Of a DNA stretch of 7,770 nucleotides, positions 1 to 6,927 are shown piece by piece. The notes beneath the pieces were generated by a model that was not told the DNA's origin, searched no databases, and saw only the letters and a list, made by a program, of their open reading frames with translations. This stretch comes from an uncultured Bacilli bacterium (GTDB lineage: Bacteria > Bacillota_I > Bacilli_A > RF39 > UBA660): the NCBI GenBank assembly GCA_944364005.1, contig CALVVW010000053.1:1-7770 (forward strand), written 5' to 3'. Each line of letters opens with the position of its first letter. Positions within the stretch are counted from its first letter, which is position 1. The position numbers and the translations under genes are program-made.

Positions 1-15
1 TTTGATTGTTTTCAT
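1..15 (-). CDS. Start of an unidentified gene (partial, 5 codons)
   Basis: On the minus strand an ATG at 13-15 opens a reading frame (M-K-T-I-K) that runs off the left edge. It is supported by an AGGAGG ribosome binding site at 23-28, seven bases before the ATG, and by a good promoter at 35-63. Five codons are too few to identify a product. The gene follows the 442-aa protein in the same direction. Confidence 0.6.
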
Positions 16-34
16 TATCTATCCTCCTGATATT

Positions 35-63
35 ATTTTAGTCTTTTTCTTATTTTTTTTCAA
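35..63 (-). promoter_or_regulatory. SigA-like promoter for the leftmost gene
   Basis: On the minus strand a TTGAAA -35 box (58-63) is followed after 17 bases by TAAAAT (35-40). The predicted start lies shortly before the AGGAGG of the gene starting at 15. The -35 box falls inside the out-of-frame 3' extension of the upstream gene, so the two units are tightly packed. Confidence 0.6.
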
Positions 64-157
64 TATAGTCTAGTTTTTCTGCCATAAATTTTACAATAAA
101 TTGATTATTACATTTTCTTTTTTTGATAACTGTGGCTTGATGTTCGATTATAGATAC
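50..157 (-). other. Out-of-frame 3' extension of the 442-aa gene (putative frameshifted C-terminus)
   Basis: Directly after the seven-A run at 159-165 (minus strand), the +1 frame relative to the upstream gene is open for 35 codons, from GTA at 155-157 to TAA at 50-52. It reads like a genuine protein end, with alternating hydrophobic and charged residues, finishing QFIVKFMAEKLDYIEKK. With six A's instead of seven, the upstream frame would run straight into it (Gly-Lys-Lys-Val) and give a 461-residue protein ending 34 bases before the next ATG. The frame actually encoded ends in a low-complexity Ser/Lys-rich tail. A real mutation, a sequencing or assembly error in the homopolymer, and recoding are all possible. 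Confidence 0.5.
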
Positions 158-1436
158 CTTTTTTTCCTTCATATTCCCAGTAATCTAATTGTTTATTTAA
201 AGTATCTTTCTCTATTTTTAAATAATCTTCTAGCTCGTTAGGCCATAAAATATCAAATTTTTCTGTATCTTCATTCTTTCTTTCGATAAACATTGCAGGT
301 AAATTTCCTTCTGTAGAAGATAGTACATCTATTTTTCTACCGGTTATAATTTCGTATGCTGCCTCTGGATGAAGTTCATCATATAAAACAAATAGTGCAT
401 CTGGTGGTAATAAATCTCTTCTAATATTTGAACGAGTGCGTTGATGAAAGACAGTTGTTACTCCGAATTCATAAGGTCTTTTTAGTTGTGCTTCATATAT
501 ACCTATATTGGTATTGTTAGGATCTTTTAAATTAGGAGTATTTATTATTATTCCCACTTCTTCTTCAAAAGTAGGAGGTTCAGGTTGTACTTTTTTTGAC
601 CATTTATCCTTTAAAAATAATAATTTATCTCGTAAGGCTCTATAGAAAGTTGTTGTTTTTTCAGATGGTTTTTCTTCTTCTACGGTAGGAAAATTACTGG
701 CATCAATTTTATAGTCTGCTAATCTATCGTCTAATGATACGAAGTTTTTATTATCTTGTGTTACTATTTGTTCTATTACCATGGAGTCTACTGGCTTAGA
801 TGCACTTATATTATATTTTTTCAAATCTTCTTTTAAATATCTCTCTACTTCGTTTGTTATTGTTTGATAGCGTTCTGTTTCTGTCATTATACTAAAAATC
901 TTTGTTTTCATTATTGGAAACATACTACTATTTAAGCGGGATAACATTTCTGTAGTAAAGTTTTTGCTGTATTCTACTTTTATTATGCGGTATATTATTT
1001 TTGCTAATGATGTAATACTCGAGTTCTTTATTACAGTTCTTAGATATGGAGTTAATTGATCTATATAATCTATTAATAATTTACTATCCATATCATATTG
1101 TATCTCTTTATCAGCACGACTTAAAATTTCTTCTAATTTTTTATCTTGTTCTTCTCTTATTATAAGTTCACTTTTATATTTTTCTAATTCTTTTAGATGA
1201 GCTAGATAATTATCTTGTAAAACCATAGCTACACCATATTTTAAATCGGGTCCATATGATGTTTTTATAAAGTCATGAGTACTAATATCACTTTCTGTAT
1301 TTTTTATGACTTCTATACCTGCTTTATAATATTCACAGTTATATCCTTGCTTTTCTAAACTACTTATTACCTCTTCTAATTCTTTTATTAATTCTAAGCA
1401 CTTTTCTTTTTCTTTGGTTTTTATCGTTTCTGGCAT
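108..1436 (-). CDS. Uncharacterised 442-aa protein, probably frameshifted near its 3' end
   Basis: I do not recognise this protein. It has no signal peptide or membrane segment and looks cytoplasmic. Residues about 5-30 and 80-112 are highly charged, Lys/Glu/Leu-rich and could form coiled coils. Residues about 115-205 look helical. An acidic and proline-bearing linker (about 250-292) precedes a more globular C-terminal part (about 293-425) with GIIINTPN, RDLLPPDALFVLYDELHPEA and ILWPNELEDYL. The start is supported by AAAGGAG about nine bases upstream and a promoter at 1470-1497. It lies downstream of gapA in the same direction, but a terminator separates them, so it is probably its own unit. 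The last 16 residues after the A7 run (159-165) look non-native; see the extension at 50-157. No function is proposed. Confidence 0.8.
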   Translation of the reverse strand: MPETIKTKEKEKCLELIKELEEVISSLEKQGYNCEYYKAGIEVIKNTESDISTHDFIKTSYGPDLKYGVAMVLQDNYLAHLKELEKYKSELIIREEQDKKLEEILSRADKEIQYDMDSKLLIDYIDQLTPYLRTVIKNSSITSLAKIIYRIIKVEYSKNFTTEMLSRLNSSMFPIMKTKIFSIMTETERYQTITNEVERYLKEDLKKYNISASKPVDSMVIEQIVTQDNKNFVSLDDRLADYKIDASNFPTVEEEKPSEKTTTFYRALRDKLLFLKDKWSKKVQPEPPTFEEEVGIIINTPNLKDPNNTNIGIYEAQLKRPYEFGVTTVFHQRTRSNIRRDLLPPDALFVLYDELHPEAAYEIITGRKIDVLSSTEGNLPAMFIERKNEDTEKFDILWPNELEDYLKIEKDTLNKQLDYWEYEGKKGIYNRTSSHSYQKKKM

Positions 1437-1469
1437 TTTACTTATCTCCTTTAAACTTGCTTTTTTTAT

Positions 1470-1497
1470 ATTATAGTTTATAAAGATGAAAAGTAAA
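1470..1497 (-). promoter_or_regulatory. SigA-like promoter for the 442-aa gene
   Basis: On the minus strand TTTACT (1492-1497) and a perfect TATAAT (1470-1475) are 16 bases apart, placed 33 bases before the ATG at 1434-1436. The -35 box lies in the T-rich tail of the gapA terminator, so the two elements are packed end to end. Confidence 0.6.
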
Positions 1498-1527
1498 GAA
1501 AAAAGATATGGCTATTCATATCTTTTT
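1492..1527 (-). terminator. Intrinsic terminator of gapA
   Basis: An 11-bp perfect inverted repeat (1500-1510 with 1517-1527, loop of six) begins five bases beyond the gapA stop codon. Read on the minus strand, the stem runs AAAAAGATATG to CATATCTTTTT and continues into TCTTT, the expected T-rich tail. The stem is AU-rich, so termination may be incomplete. Confidence 0.7.
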
Positions 1528-1532
1528 ATGTA

Positions 1533-2537
1533 TTATAGATTAGATACATATTTTGCAGTTCTTATCATTTGAGCAGTATAACTCATTTCATTGTCATACC
1601 AAGAAACTACTCTTACTAGTTGTTTTCCATCTACTTCTAGAACACTAGTAGATAGTCCGTCTACTAAAGAACCACAATGTCTTCCGATAACATCACTTGA
1701 TACAATAGGATCATCTGTATATTGTAATGTTTCATTTTGAGATGATTTTAATACTTCATTAATTTCTTCAGCTGTTGTATTCTTTGAGAATTCAAGTACT
1801 AAATCAATGACAGAACCAGTTGGTACTGGTACACGCATTGCTGCTCCATCTAGTTTTCCATCTAGATTAGGGCAAACTTTACCAATTGCAGATGCTGCTC
1901 CTGTTGATGCTGGAACAATATTTGCAGCACAAGCTCTTCCACGACGAGCTTTAATTCCTTTTTTATGAGGCACATCAAGAGTTGCTTGATCATTTGTATA
2001 AGCATGTACTGTTGTCATATAACCTTTTACAATTTCAAAGGCTTTATCTAATACATCTACTACTGGTGCTAAGCAGTTTGTTGTACAGCTAGCTGCAGAA
2101 ATAATTTTTTCTTCTCCTGTTAAAATCATATGGTTAACGTTATAAACAATTGTTTTAACGTCTCCTTTTGCTGGAGCAGAAATAATTACTTTTTTAGCTC
2201 CGGCATTAATATGTGCCATAGCTTTTTCTTCTGATGTAAATTTGCCAGTACATTCTAGTACTACATCGATATCTAAATCTTTCCATGGTAATAGGGATGG
2301 ATCTGTTTCAGCATATACTTTAATGCTTCTATCTCCTACTACAATTGTATCATTTTCACTATGAATTTCATCAATACGATAATTTCTATGATTTGTATCG
2401 TATTTTAATAAGTATGCTAATTGCTCAGCATCTGTTAAGTCGTTAATTGCGACAACTTCAAATTCTGGATCTTCTTCCATTAGTCGAAAAGCTAGTCTTC
2501 CAATTCTTCCGAATCCGTTGATTGCTACTCTTACCAT
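1533..2537 (-). CDS. gapA: Glyceraldehyde-3-phosphate dehydrogenase
   Basis: This is phosphorylating GAPDH, which converts glyceraldehyde 3-phosphate, NAD+ and phosphate to 1,3-bisphosphoglycerate in cytoplasmic glycolysis. The 334-residue length is typical. The N-terminal Rossmann motif GFGRIGR is at 8-14, and Asp33 in INDLTD ends the second strand, which favours NAD over NADP. The catalytic motif SCTTN carries Cys151, and His178 in TTVHAYT is the base partner. MRVPVPTGS (234-242) and SWYDNEMSY (312-320) are also conserved. The start has AAAGGAGG at 2546-2553, eight bases upstream. It is flanked by its own promoter and terminator, without pgk, tpiA or a cggR-type repressor beside it in the window. 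I see nothing broken. The catabolic role is inferred from Asp33; a biosynthetic GapB-type role is less likely. Confidence 0.97.
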   Translation of the reverse strand: MVRVAINGFGRIGRLAFRLMEEDPEFEVVAINDLTDAEQLAYLLKYDTNHRNYRIDEIHSENDTIVVGDRSIKVYAETDPSLLPWKDLDIDVVLECTGKFTSEEKAMAHINAGAKKVIISAPAKGDVKTIVYNVNHMILTGEEKIISAASCTTNCLAPVVDVLDKAFEIVKGYMTTVHAYTNDQATLDVPHKKGIKARRGRACAANIVPASTGAASAIGKVCPNLDGKLDGAAMRVPVPTGSVIDLVLEFSKNTTAEEINEVLKSSQNETLQYTDDPIVSSDVIGRHCGSLVDGLSTSVLEVDGKQLVRVVSWYDNEMSYTAQMIRTAKYVSNL

Positions 2538-2545
2538 TTATTATT

Positions 2546-2588
2546 CCTCCTTTATTTTCATTATATAGTGTTCTTTTTTTTGTTTCAA
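2546..2588 (-). promoter_or_regulatory. Promoter and ribosome binding site of gapA
   Basis: On the minus strand TTGAAA (2583-2588), a 17-base spacer and TATAAT (2560-2565) form a near-consensus SigA promoter, followed by AAAGGAGG (2546-2553) eight bases before the ATG. The leader is short, leaving no room for a riboswitch. A strong promoter and strong ribosome binding site fit a highly expressed glycolytic gene. Confidence 0.78.
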
Positions 2589-2619
2589 TATATTCTAAGT
2601 TTTTTGACACTTTTTTGTC

Positions 2620-2652
2620 GCAAGAAAATATCCACAGGTTTTGTGGATATTT
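2620..2652 (-). terminator. Intrinsic terminator of the nucleoside kinase gene
   Basis: An 11-bp perfect inverted repeat (2626-2636 with 2642-2652, loop of five) overlaps the kinase stop codon at 2651-2653. On the minus strand the second arm TGTGGATATTT runs into TCTTG, a short and imperfect T-tract, so the terminator may be leaky. The next promoter (gapA) starts about 40 bases further on. Confidence 0.65.
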
Positions 2653-4306
2653 ATTCATGAAAACAGCTTCCGCCAATAAACTCTCTTAAAATAGAGTCTT
2701 GTGGAACAACATCTGCGGGAATTGGTAAAAATAATCTTAAAAAGTTTATTAATCTTTTTGCTTCTTCATAATATGGAGAGTCTTGTGGAACCGAATAAAG
2801 TAGTGGTTCTACATAAGTTTTTAAGACACCAATTTCGTAAATTAAGGCAGAATTAAATGTAAAATCTGCATCATCTTGGAATGGGAAGATATATTTTTCT
2901 TCTCCACGTCTTACGCTATCCCAGGATTTTAAGGTATGCTCTACATTATTATTTCTTGTTCTATTATCTCTTATTATTCTTCTTAACATTCGGTTGTCGG
3001 TTGTTGATACACGATTATGGTCATCTAAGTTTAACTCTGTTAACGCAGAAATATATATTTTGTATTTTTTAGCTCTTGGGATATTAGTTAGTACCTTATT
3101 ATCTAGTGCATGTATTCCTTCTATTACTAGAATATCTTCTTCTCCTAATGTAATTTCTTTATTAAATTCTTTTTTGCCAACCAAAAAGCTATATGTTGGA
3201 ATGGTTACTTTTTTTCCTTTTAACAAGTCTTCGATTTGTTTATCAAACAACTTCATATCGATTGCTTCTAAACATTCATAGTCTGGTTTTCCATTTTCAT
3301 CTAATGGTGTTTCTTCTCGTTCTACAAAGTAGTCATCCATAGATAATACTTTTGGATGAAGTCCAAAACTTTCTAAGTACATACATAATTTCTTAGATGT
3401 TGTTGTCTTTCCTGAAGAAGAAGGTCCAGCCATTAAGACAATTTTTATATCTTTTCTTCTCTTGTTTATTTCTCTTGCTAAATTTAATAGGCGATTGCTT
3501 TGTAATGTTTCATCAATTCTTATTAAATCATTAATTTTACCTAATGATACTACCTTATTTAAATCAACAGAGTTTTCCACTCCTATTATTTTGGCCCAGT
3601 CACGACATTCTTGGAAGACTTCAAACATGTGTGGATGGTGTTTGTATGGTGGAATTTTGTCTGGAATATAGACTGTTGGAAATTGTAGTACAAAACCATT
3701 ATCCTTAATAAAGGTTATATCAAAATCTTTTACTTTTCCTGTAGAAGTTGGCATTAGATTATAAAAATAATTATAATAATTTCCTAGACGATATAACGTA
3801 ATATAACTATTCGTATTATAGGTCATTACTCCAGCCTTCGTCTTATCATTTTTACTATTAAAATATTTAATTGCTTCTGATCTATCTACAGTACTTTTAA
3901 TAATAGGCATATCTGCTTCTATTATTTTTTTCATGCCTTCTTTGATATTTTTCATTCTAGTTTCTGTTAGTTTAAAATTCGTTTCAATATATAGTCCTTT
4001 ATCTAGAGAATGTTGGACAAAGATATTAGCATCTTCTCCAAATAATTTCTTTATTGTATATAGTAGTACATAGGTAAGTCCACTAATATGTGTTCTATTT
4101 GCTTCTCTGGTTGTTAAATCACAAAACTCTATTTTAGAATTTTCATCTACTTCGTTTGTTAACTCTTCTAATTTATTATTTACTTTTGCTAATAAAATTG
4201 GATATTTATAATCTTTTTGAAACTCTTTAGCAATTTCTTCTAAAGTCATTCCCTTACTTAATTGATATTTTTTTCCTCTTATTTCTACTTCTAATGTTTC
4301 TATCAT
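2651..4306 (-). CDS. TGS-domain nucleoside (uridine) kinase
   Basis: This is a P-loop kinase of the uridine kinase/phosphoribulokinase family, expected to phosphorylate a nucleoside such as uridine with a nucleoside triphosphate in the cytoplasm. The kinase half starts near residue 285: Walker A GPSSSGKT (294-301), SMDDYF (322-327) with the usual acidic pair, VIEGIHAL (394-401) as the Walker B region, and an arginine-rich lid [10 protein letters not shown] (442-451). The first about 65 residues resemble a TGS domain, and about 70-240 resembles the second additional domain of threonyl-tRNA synthetase, but without its HxxxH metal motif. This architecture is widespread in Firmicutes, usually annotated only as nucleoside kinase; substrate and the role of the N-terminus are not settled. 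The start has AAGGGTGA about six bases upstream. The gene is divergent from clpP and has its own terminator, so it is probably monocistronic. Confidence 0.88.
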   Translation of the reverse strand: MIETLEVEIRGKKYQLSKGMTLEEIAKEFQKDYKYPILLAKVNNKLEELTNEVDENSKIEFCDLTTREANRTHISGLTYVLLYTIKKLFGEDANIFVQHSLDKGLYIETNFKLTETRMKNIKEGMKKIIEADMPIIKSTVDRSEAIKYFNSKNDKTKAGVMTYNTNSYITLYRLGNYYNYFYNLMPTSTGKVKDFDITFIKDNGFVLQFPTVYIPDKIPPYKHHPHMFEVFQECRDWAKIIGVENSVDLNKVVSLGKINDLIRIDETLQSNRLLNLAREINKRRKDIKIVLMAGPSSSGKTTTSKKLCMYLESFGLHPKVLSMDDYFVEREETPLDENGKPDYECLEAIDMKLFDKQIEDLLKGKKVTIPTYSFLVGKKEFNKEITLGEEDILVIEGIHALDNKVLTNIPRAKKYKIYISALTELNLDDHNRVSTTDNRMLRRIIRDNRTRNNNVEHTLKSWDSVRRGEEKYIFPFQDDADFTFNSALIYEIGVLKTYVEPLLYSVPQDSPYYEEAKRLINFLRLFLPIPADVVPQDSILREFIGGSCFHE

Positions 4307-4337
4307 TTTGCTTCACCCTTTTTTATTTTCTCTTATT

Positions 4338-4346
4338 ATTGTATCA
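4338..4346 (-). promoter_or_regulatory. Extended -10 promoter of the kinase gene
   Basis: On the minus strand TGATACAAT (4338-4346) matches the extended -10 form TG-N-TATAAT with one mismatch. It is 31 bases from the kinase ATG, and no good -35 box is seen at the right distance, which is normal for extended -10 promoters. It shares the 109-bp divergent intergenic region with clpP. Confidence 0.5.
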
Positions 4347-4390
4347 TACTTTGTCGTTTTGAAATATACATATTTTATTTTCTTTACATC

Positions 4391-4409
4391 TATACTAAAG
4401 ATAGGTGAT
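4391..4409 (+). promoter_or_regulatory. Possible -10 box and ribosome binding site of clpP
   Basis: TATACT (4391-4396) is the best -10 candidate before clpP, but no convincing -35 box lies 16-18 bases upstream. AGGTGA (4404-4409), seven bases before the ATG at 4416, is a clear ribosome binding site and decides the start. If this -10 is used, the leader would be very short. No CtsR or CIRCE operator is visible between 4307 and 4415. Confidence 0.4.
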
Positions 4410-4415
4410 ATAAAT

Positions 4416-4991
4416 ATGAGTTTAGTTCCTGTAGTTATTGAAAAAGAATTAGATGGAGAACGTAGCTATGATATTTTTTCTAGATTGTTAAAAGAGAGAA
4501 TTATTTTTATCAGTGGTGAGATTAACGACTCTTTAGCTAATAGTGTGATTGCTTCTTTGTTATACTTAGATTCTATTAATCATGACGATATTTCTATTTA
4601 TATTAATTCTCCAGGTGGTAGTGTTTCTTCTGGTCTGGCTATTTATGATACTATGCAATTTATTTCTAGTGATGTATCTACTATTTGTGTTGGTATGGCA
4701 GCAAGTATGGGAGCTTTTTTACTTTCTTCTGGTACTATTGGTAAAAGGTTTGCTTTACCTAATTCTGATATTATGATACATCAACCTCTAGGCGGTGCAG
4801 AAGGACAAGCTAGTGATATTAAGATTACCTCTGATCATATCGTGTTGCTTCGTAAAAGATTAAATAAAATTCTTGCTAAAAACACGAAGCAGACTCTTCG
4901 TAAAATAGAAAAAGATACGGAACGTGATTATTATTTGGATGCCAAAGAAGCCATGGAATATGGCCTTGTTGACAAAATAATTCAAAAATAA
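4416..4991 (+). CDS. clpP: ATP-dependent Clp protease proteolytic subunit
   Basis: ClpP forms the double-heptameric serine peptidase that degrades proteins fed by ClpX, ClpC or ClpE ATPases in the cytoplasm. From the ATG at 4416 the protein has 191 residues, close to the family norm of about 195. The catalytic triad is intact: Ser97 in GMAASMGAF, His122 in MIHQPLGG, and Asp171 in TERDYYL. NSPGGSV (64-70) forms the substrate-binding oxyanion region. A longer open frame back to 4308 adds 36 hydrophobic residues, but [11 protein letters not shown] matches normal ClpP N-termini and is preceded by AGGTGA, so the upstream codons are leader. It is the only plus-strand gene, divergent from the kinase and convergent with whiA. 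CtsR or HrcA control, common in Firmicutes, is not visible here. Confidence 0.96.
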   Translation: MSLVPVVIEKELDGERSYDIFSRLLKERIIFISGEINDSLANSVIASLLYLDSINHDDISIYINSPGGSVSSGLAIYDTMQFISSDVSTICVGMAASMGAFLLSSGTIGKRFALPNSDIMIHQPLGGAEGQASDIKITSDHIVLLRKRLNKILAKNTKQTLRKIEKDTERDYYLDAKEAMEYGLVDKIIQK

Positions 4992-5021
4992 AACTATTAG
5001 GGTCATCTAATAGTTATTTTT
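4991..5021. terminator. Bidirectional terminator between clpP and whiA
   Basis: A perfect 9-bp inverted repeat (4992-5000 with 5007-5015, loop GGTCAT) is followed by ATTTTT on the plus strand and by TTATTTTT on the minus strand. It fills the 22-base gap between the clpP stop (4989-4991) and the whiA stop (5014-5016), and its right arm overlaps the latter. It can end both convergent transcripts. Confidence 0.8.
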
Positions 5022-5958
5022 CCTTATTTTCTAATTTTTTAAATCTTGTTGCTAGTTCCTTAATCTTTCTAAATCTATGATTTAGCCCTGATTTCGTTAT
5101 TGAGGTTCCTGTTTCTAGAGATATAATTTCACTTAATTCTTTTAGCGATGCTTCTGGATATTTCTTTCGATACTCTAGAGCTTGTTGTGTTTTATCATCT
5201 AACAGACTAATTCCTAGGTTATCTTCGATAATAGCAATGTCATCTAGTTGGGCGGTGGCAGTAGCTACTACTTTATCCATATTAGCTTGTTCACAATTAT
5301 TTAGGCGATTCGCCTGATTTTTTTGATTTCTATAAATTCTTTGGTTTTCAAAATATAATACTGCGTTATTTGCCTTTATTATTTTTAAAAAGTCACTTAT
5401 TTTATCTGCTTCTTTAATATATAGCATATAGCCTTTATCCCTAGTTAGAATTTTTACGTTTAATTCAAATAAGTTTAATAGTTTTTGTACAAATACGGCT
5501 TCTCCTGATTCTTCTATTAATAATTCCATATGGTATCTTGAAGTTCTAGGGTCATTAATACTTCCTGATGCTAAGAAAACACCTCTTAAATATGCTCTAA
5601 TTTCTTCGTTAGCACCAACAATATACTGGGGAGGTTTTTCTAAATATTCTCCTTGCTTATCTTGATAGCCAATATCTTCTAAGATAAAGTCTTTTTTTTC
5701 TTCTAGTGTTAGTGCTAGTAAGTCTTTCTTACTAAAGTTTAGATTGTCTTTTATTTCTTTTTTTATTTTCACTTCATAAAGTGTTTCTATTTGTTTTTCA
5801 ATTCTTTCACAAATAAGAGGATTTTCTGTTGTTAATTGAAAGCCATTTTGTGTTTGATGTCCATTATTTCTAATATATCCAGATAACTCTGCAATCATTT
5901 CTGATTTTGAAGCAATATTTTTAGAAATTTCTTCTTTAATATCTGTTGTATATGACAT
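5014..5958 (-). CDS. whiA: DNA-binding protein WhiA
   Basis: WhiA is a DNA-binding protein with a degenerate LAGLIDADG homing-endonuclease fold plus a C-terminal helix-turn-helix. In Streptomyces it drives sporulation genes; in Bacillus it influences cell division and chromosome segregation without acting as a classical regulator. The 314-residue length is normal. YLRGVFLASGSINDP (123-137) corresponds to the LAGLIDADG helix with the catalytic acid replaced, as expected for a non-nuclease. NRLNNCEQANMDKVV (217-231) is a strongly conserved family block, and the helix-turn-helix lies at about 270-305 (LKELSEI to SGLNHRFRKIKELA). The ATG is one base after the yvcK stop (TAACATG), with GAGGG inside the last yvcK codons as ribosome binding site, implying translational coupling. 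No crh gene follows; the bidirectional terminator and clpP come next. Confidence 0.95.
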   Translation of the reverse strand: MSYTTDIKEEISKNIASKSEMIAELSGYIRNNGHQTQNGFQLTTENPLICERIEKQIETLYEVKIKKEIKDNLNFSKKDLLALTLEEKKDFILEDIGYQDKQGEYLEKPPQYIVGANEEIRAYLRGVFLASGSINDPRTSRYHMELLIEESGEAVFVQKLLNLFELNVKILTRDKGYMLYIKEADKISDFLKIIKANNAVLYFENQRIYRNQKNQANRLNNCEQANMDKVVATATAQLDDIAIIEDNLGISLLDDKTQQALEYRKKYPEASLKELSEIISLETGTSITKSGLNHRFRKIKELATRFKKLENKEK

Positions 5959-5959
5959 G

Positions 5960-6913
5960 TTAATCCCTCATTAAATAGTTAAATATTAAAGTACTTAACT
6001 TTAAGCTATTATGTCTAATTGTATTATCTTCAATATTAATTAAATCTGCTGCAATTAACTCTACACCCATTTCTTTTAAACGCTTCTCATCTACTTTTAC
6101 TGGAGTTTTATATTCTTCTGTATAATATTTCTGGGCTATTTTTTTATCTATTTTAGAATTACTTGCAATTACTACATCTATTTTTCTTGTTTCTAGATGT
6201 TTATTTAACATATTTATATGATCGCTCACTGTGAAGTTATCTGTTTCTCCTGGTTGCGTTACTGAGTTACATAAGTACATAATTGGAGCCTTTGTTTTTG
6301 TTAATTCTTTTTGAACATCTTTACAAATAATATTTGGTAAGATGCTTGTATATAGACTACCCATGCTGAAAATAATTAAGTCTGCTGCGGCTATGGCTGA
6401 TAATACTTCTGGTAAAACTTTAGGTTCTTCTTTATAATAGATTCTTTCGAACTTGTGATGTGCTTTTGTAATTTGTTCTTCTCCTTCAATTATATTACCA
6501 TCTTTATCTAATCCCATTAACGTTAGAGAGGAGTCTTCTGATATTGGTAACACGGTATGCTTTACATCGAATAATTTACTTAGTGAGAAAATCGCTTCTT
6601 TTAATGAGCCCGTAATATCTAACATAGAAGTTAGAATTAAATTTCCCATGGCATGGCCATCTAAGTCACTGGAAGTGTGGAATCTATATTCCATCATCGC
6701 TTTAATAGGTTCATCAATTTCAGATAAAGCCGTAATTACCTTTCTAATATCTCCTACTGCTGGTGTATTAAATTCCTTTCTTAATTTTCCAGTGGAACGT
6801 CCGTTATCTGATACTGTGATTACCGCAGTAATATCTACAGGAAAATCTTTTAATCCTCTCAATAAATAGGATATTCCTGTTCCACCACCAAACACTACAA
6901 CTTTCTTATACAT
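5960..6913 (-). CDS. yvcK: YvcK/GlmR family protein (gluconeogenesis factor, UDP-sugar binding)
   Basis: YvcK (GlmR, CofD-like fold) is a cytoplasmic protein that in Bacillus binds UDP-N-acetylglucosamine, supports growth on gluconeogenic carbon sources and helps steer carbon into peptidoglycan precursors through GlmS. The 317-residue length is typical. GGGTG (9-13) starts the nucleotide-binding fold; SDNGRSTGKLR (35-45), GDIRK (54-58), GHAMGNL (86-92) and GSLYTSILPN (185-194) are the family blocks. The 35-45 block has Arg39 where Bacillus-type proteins carry Gly (DDGGSSG). The start is fixed by AGGAGG at 6921-6926, seven bases upstream and inside the 14-base gap after lgt. It is cotranscribed with lgt and whiA. 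The usual upstream partner rapZ (yvcJ) is absent here. Confidence 0.95.
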   Translation of the reverse strand: MYKKVVVFGGGTGISYLLRGLKDFPVDITAVITVSDNGRSTGKLRKEFNTPAVGDIRKVITALSEIDEPIKAMMEYRFHTSSDLDGHAMGNLILTSMLDITGSLKEAIFSLSKLFDVKHTVLPISEDSSLTLMGLDKDGNIIEGEEQITKAHHKFERIYYKEEPKVLPEVLSAIAAADLIIFSMGSLYTSILPNIICKDVQKELTKTKAPIMYLCNSVTQPGETDNFTVSDHINMLNKHLETRKIDVVIASNSKIDKKIAQKYYTEEYKTPVKVDEKRLKEMGVELIAADLINIEDNTIRHNSLKLSTLIFNYLMRD

Positions 6914-6920
6914 ACTCTTT

Positions 6921-6926
6921 CCTCCT
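6921..6926 (-). promoter_or_regulatory. Ribosome binding site of yvcK
   Basis: A perfect AGGAGG on the minus strand sits seven bases before the yvcK ATG (6911-6913), within the 14-base gap after the lgt stop. No promoter or terminator fits in this gap, so lgt and yvcK share a transcript. Confidence 0.8.
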
Positions 6927-6927
6927 G

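Noticed and set aside
159..165. Classical -1 programmed frameshift at A AAA AAA
   Set aside because: The heptamer is in the correct phase, but a -1 slip reaches a stop after three codons (R-Y-L). I also see no stimulatory hairpin, so a -1 mechanism does not explain the long open extension, which lies in the +1 frame.
2604..2619. TTGACA-like -35 box on the plus strand and a small GACA/TGTC hairpin
   Set aside because: No -10 box lies 16-18 bases downstream and no plus-strand gene follows. The four-base stem is too short, and on the minus strand it is followed by A's, not T's.
2626..2652. Two inverted ATATCCACA copies resembling DnaA boxes (TTATCCACA)
   Set aside because: Each has a mismatch, and they form the two arms of a perfect 11-bp hairpin right at the kinase stop codon with a T-rich tail. 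A terminator explains them better, and no AT-rich unwinding region, dnaA or dnaN gene is near.
2881..3671. Plus-strand open frames inside the kinase gene
   Set aside because: They lie opposite a well-conserved gene, lack ribosome binding sites and have no recognisable motifs. The same holds for plus-strand frames inside yvcK and clpP and the minus-strand frame at 2458-2676 across the gapA start.
4349..4366. Possible cre (CcpA) site around an AACG core
   Set aside because: It misses the cre consensus at several fixed positions, so catabolite control of the kinase or clpP is not supported.
4308..4415. 36-residue hydrophobic N-terminal extension of ClpP
   Set aside because: The frame is open by chance in the leader. 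It has no ribosome binding site at 4308, overlaps the kinase promoter, and [11 protein letters not shown] at 4416 is the normal ClpP start with AGGTGA before it.
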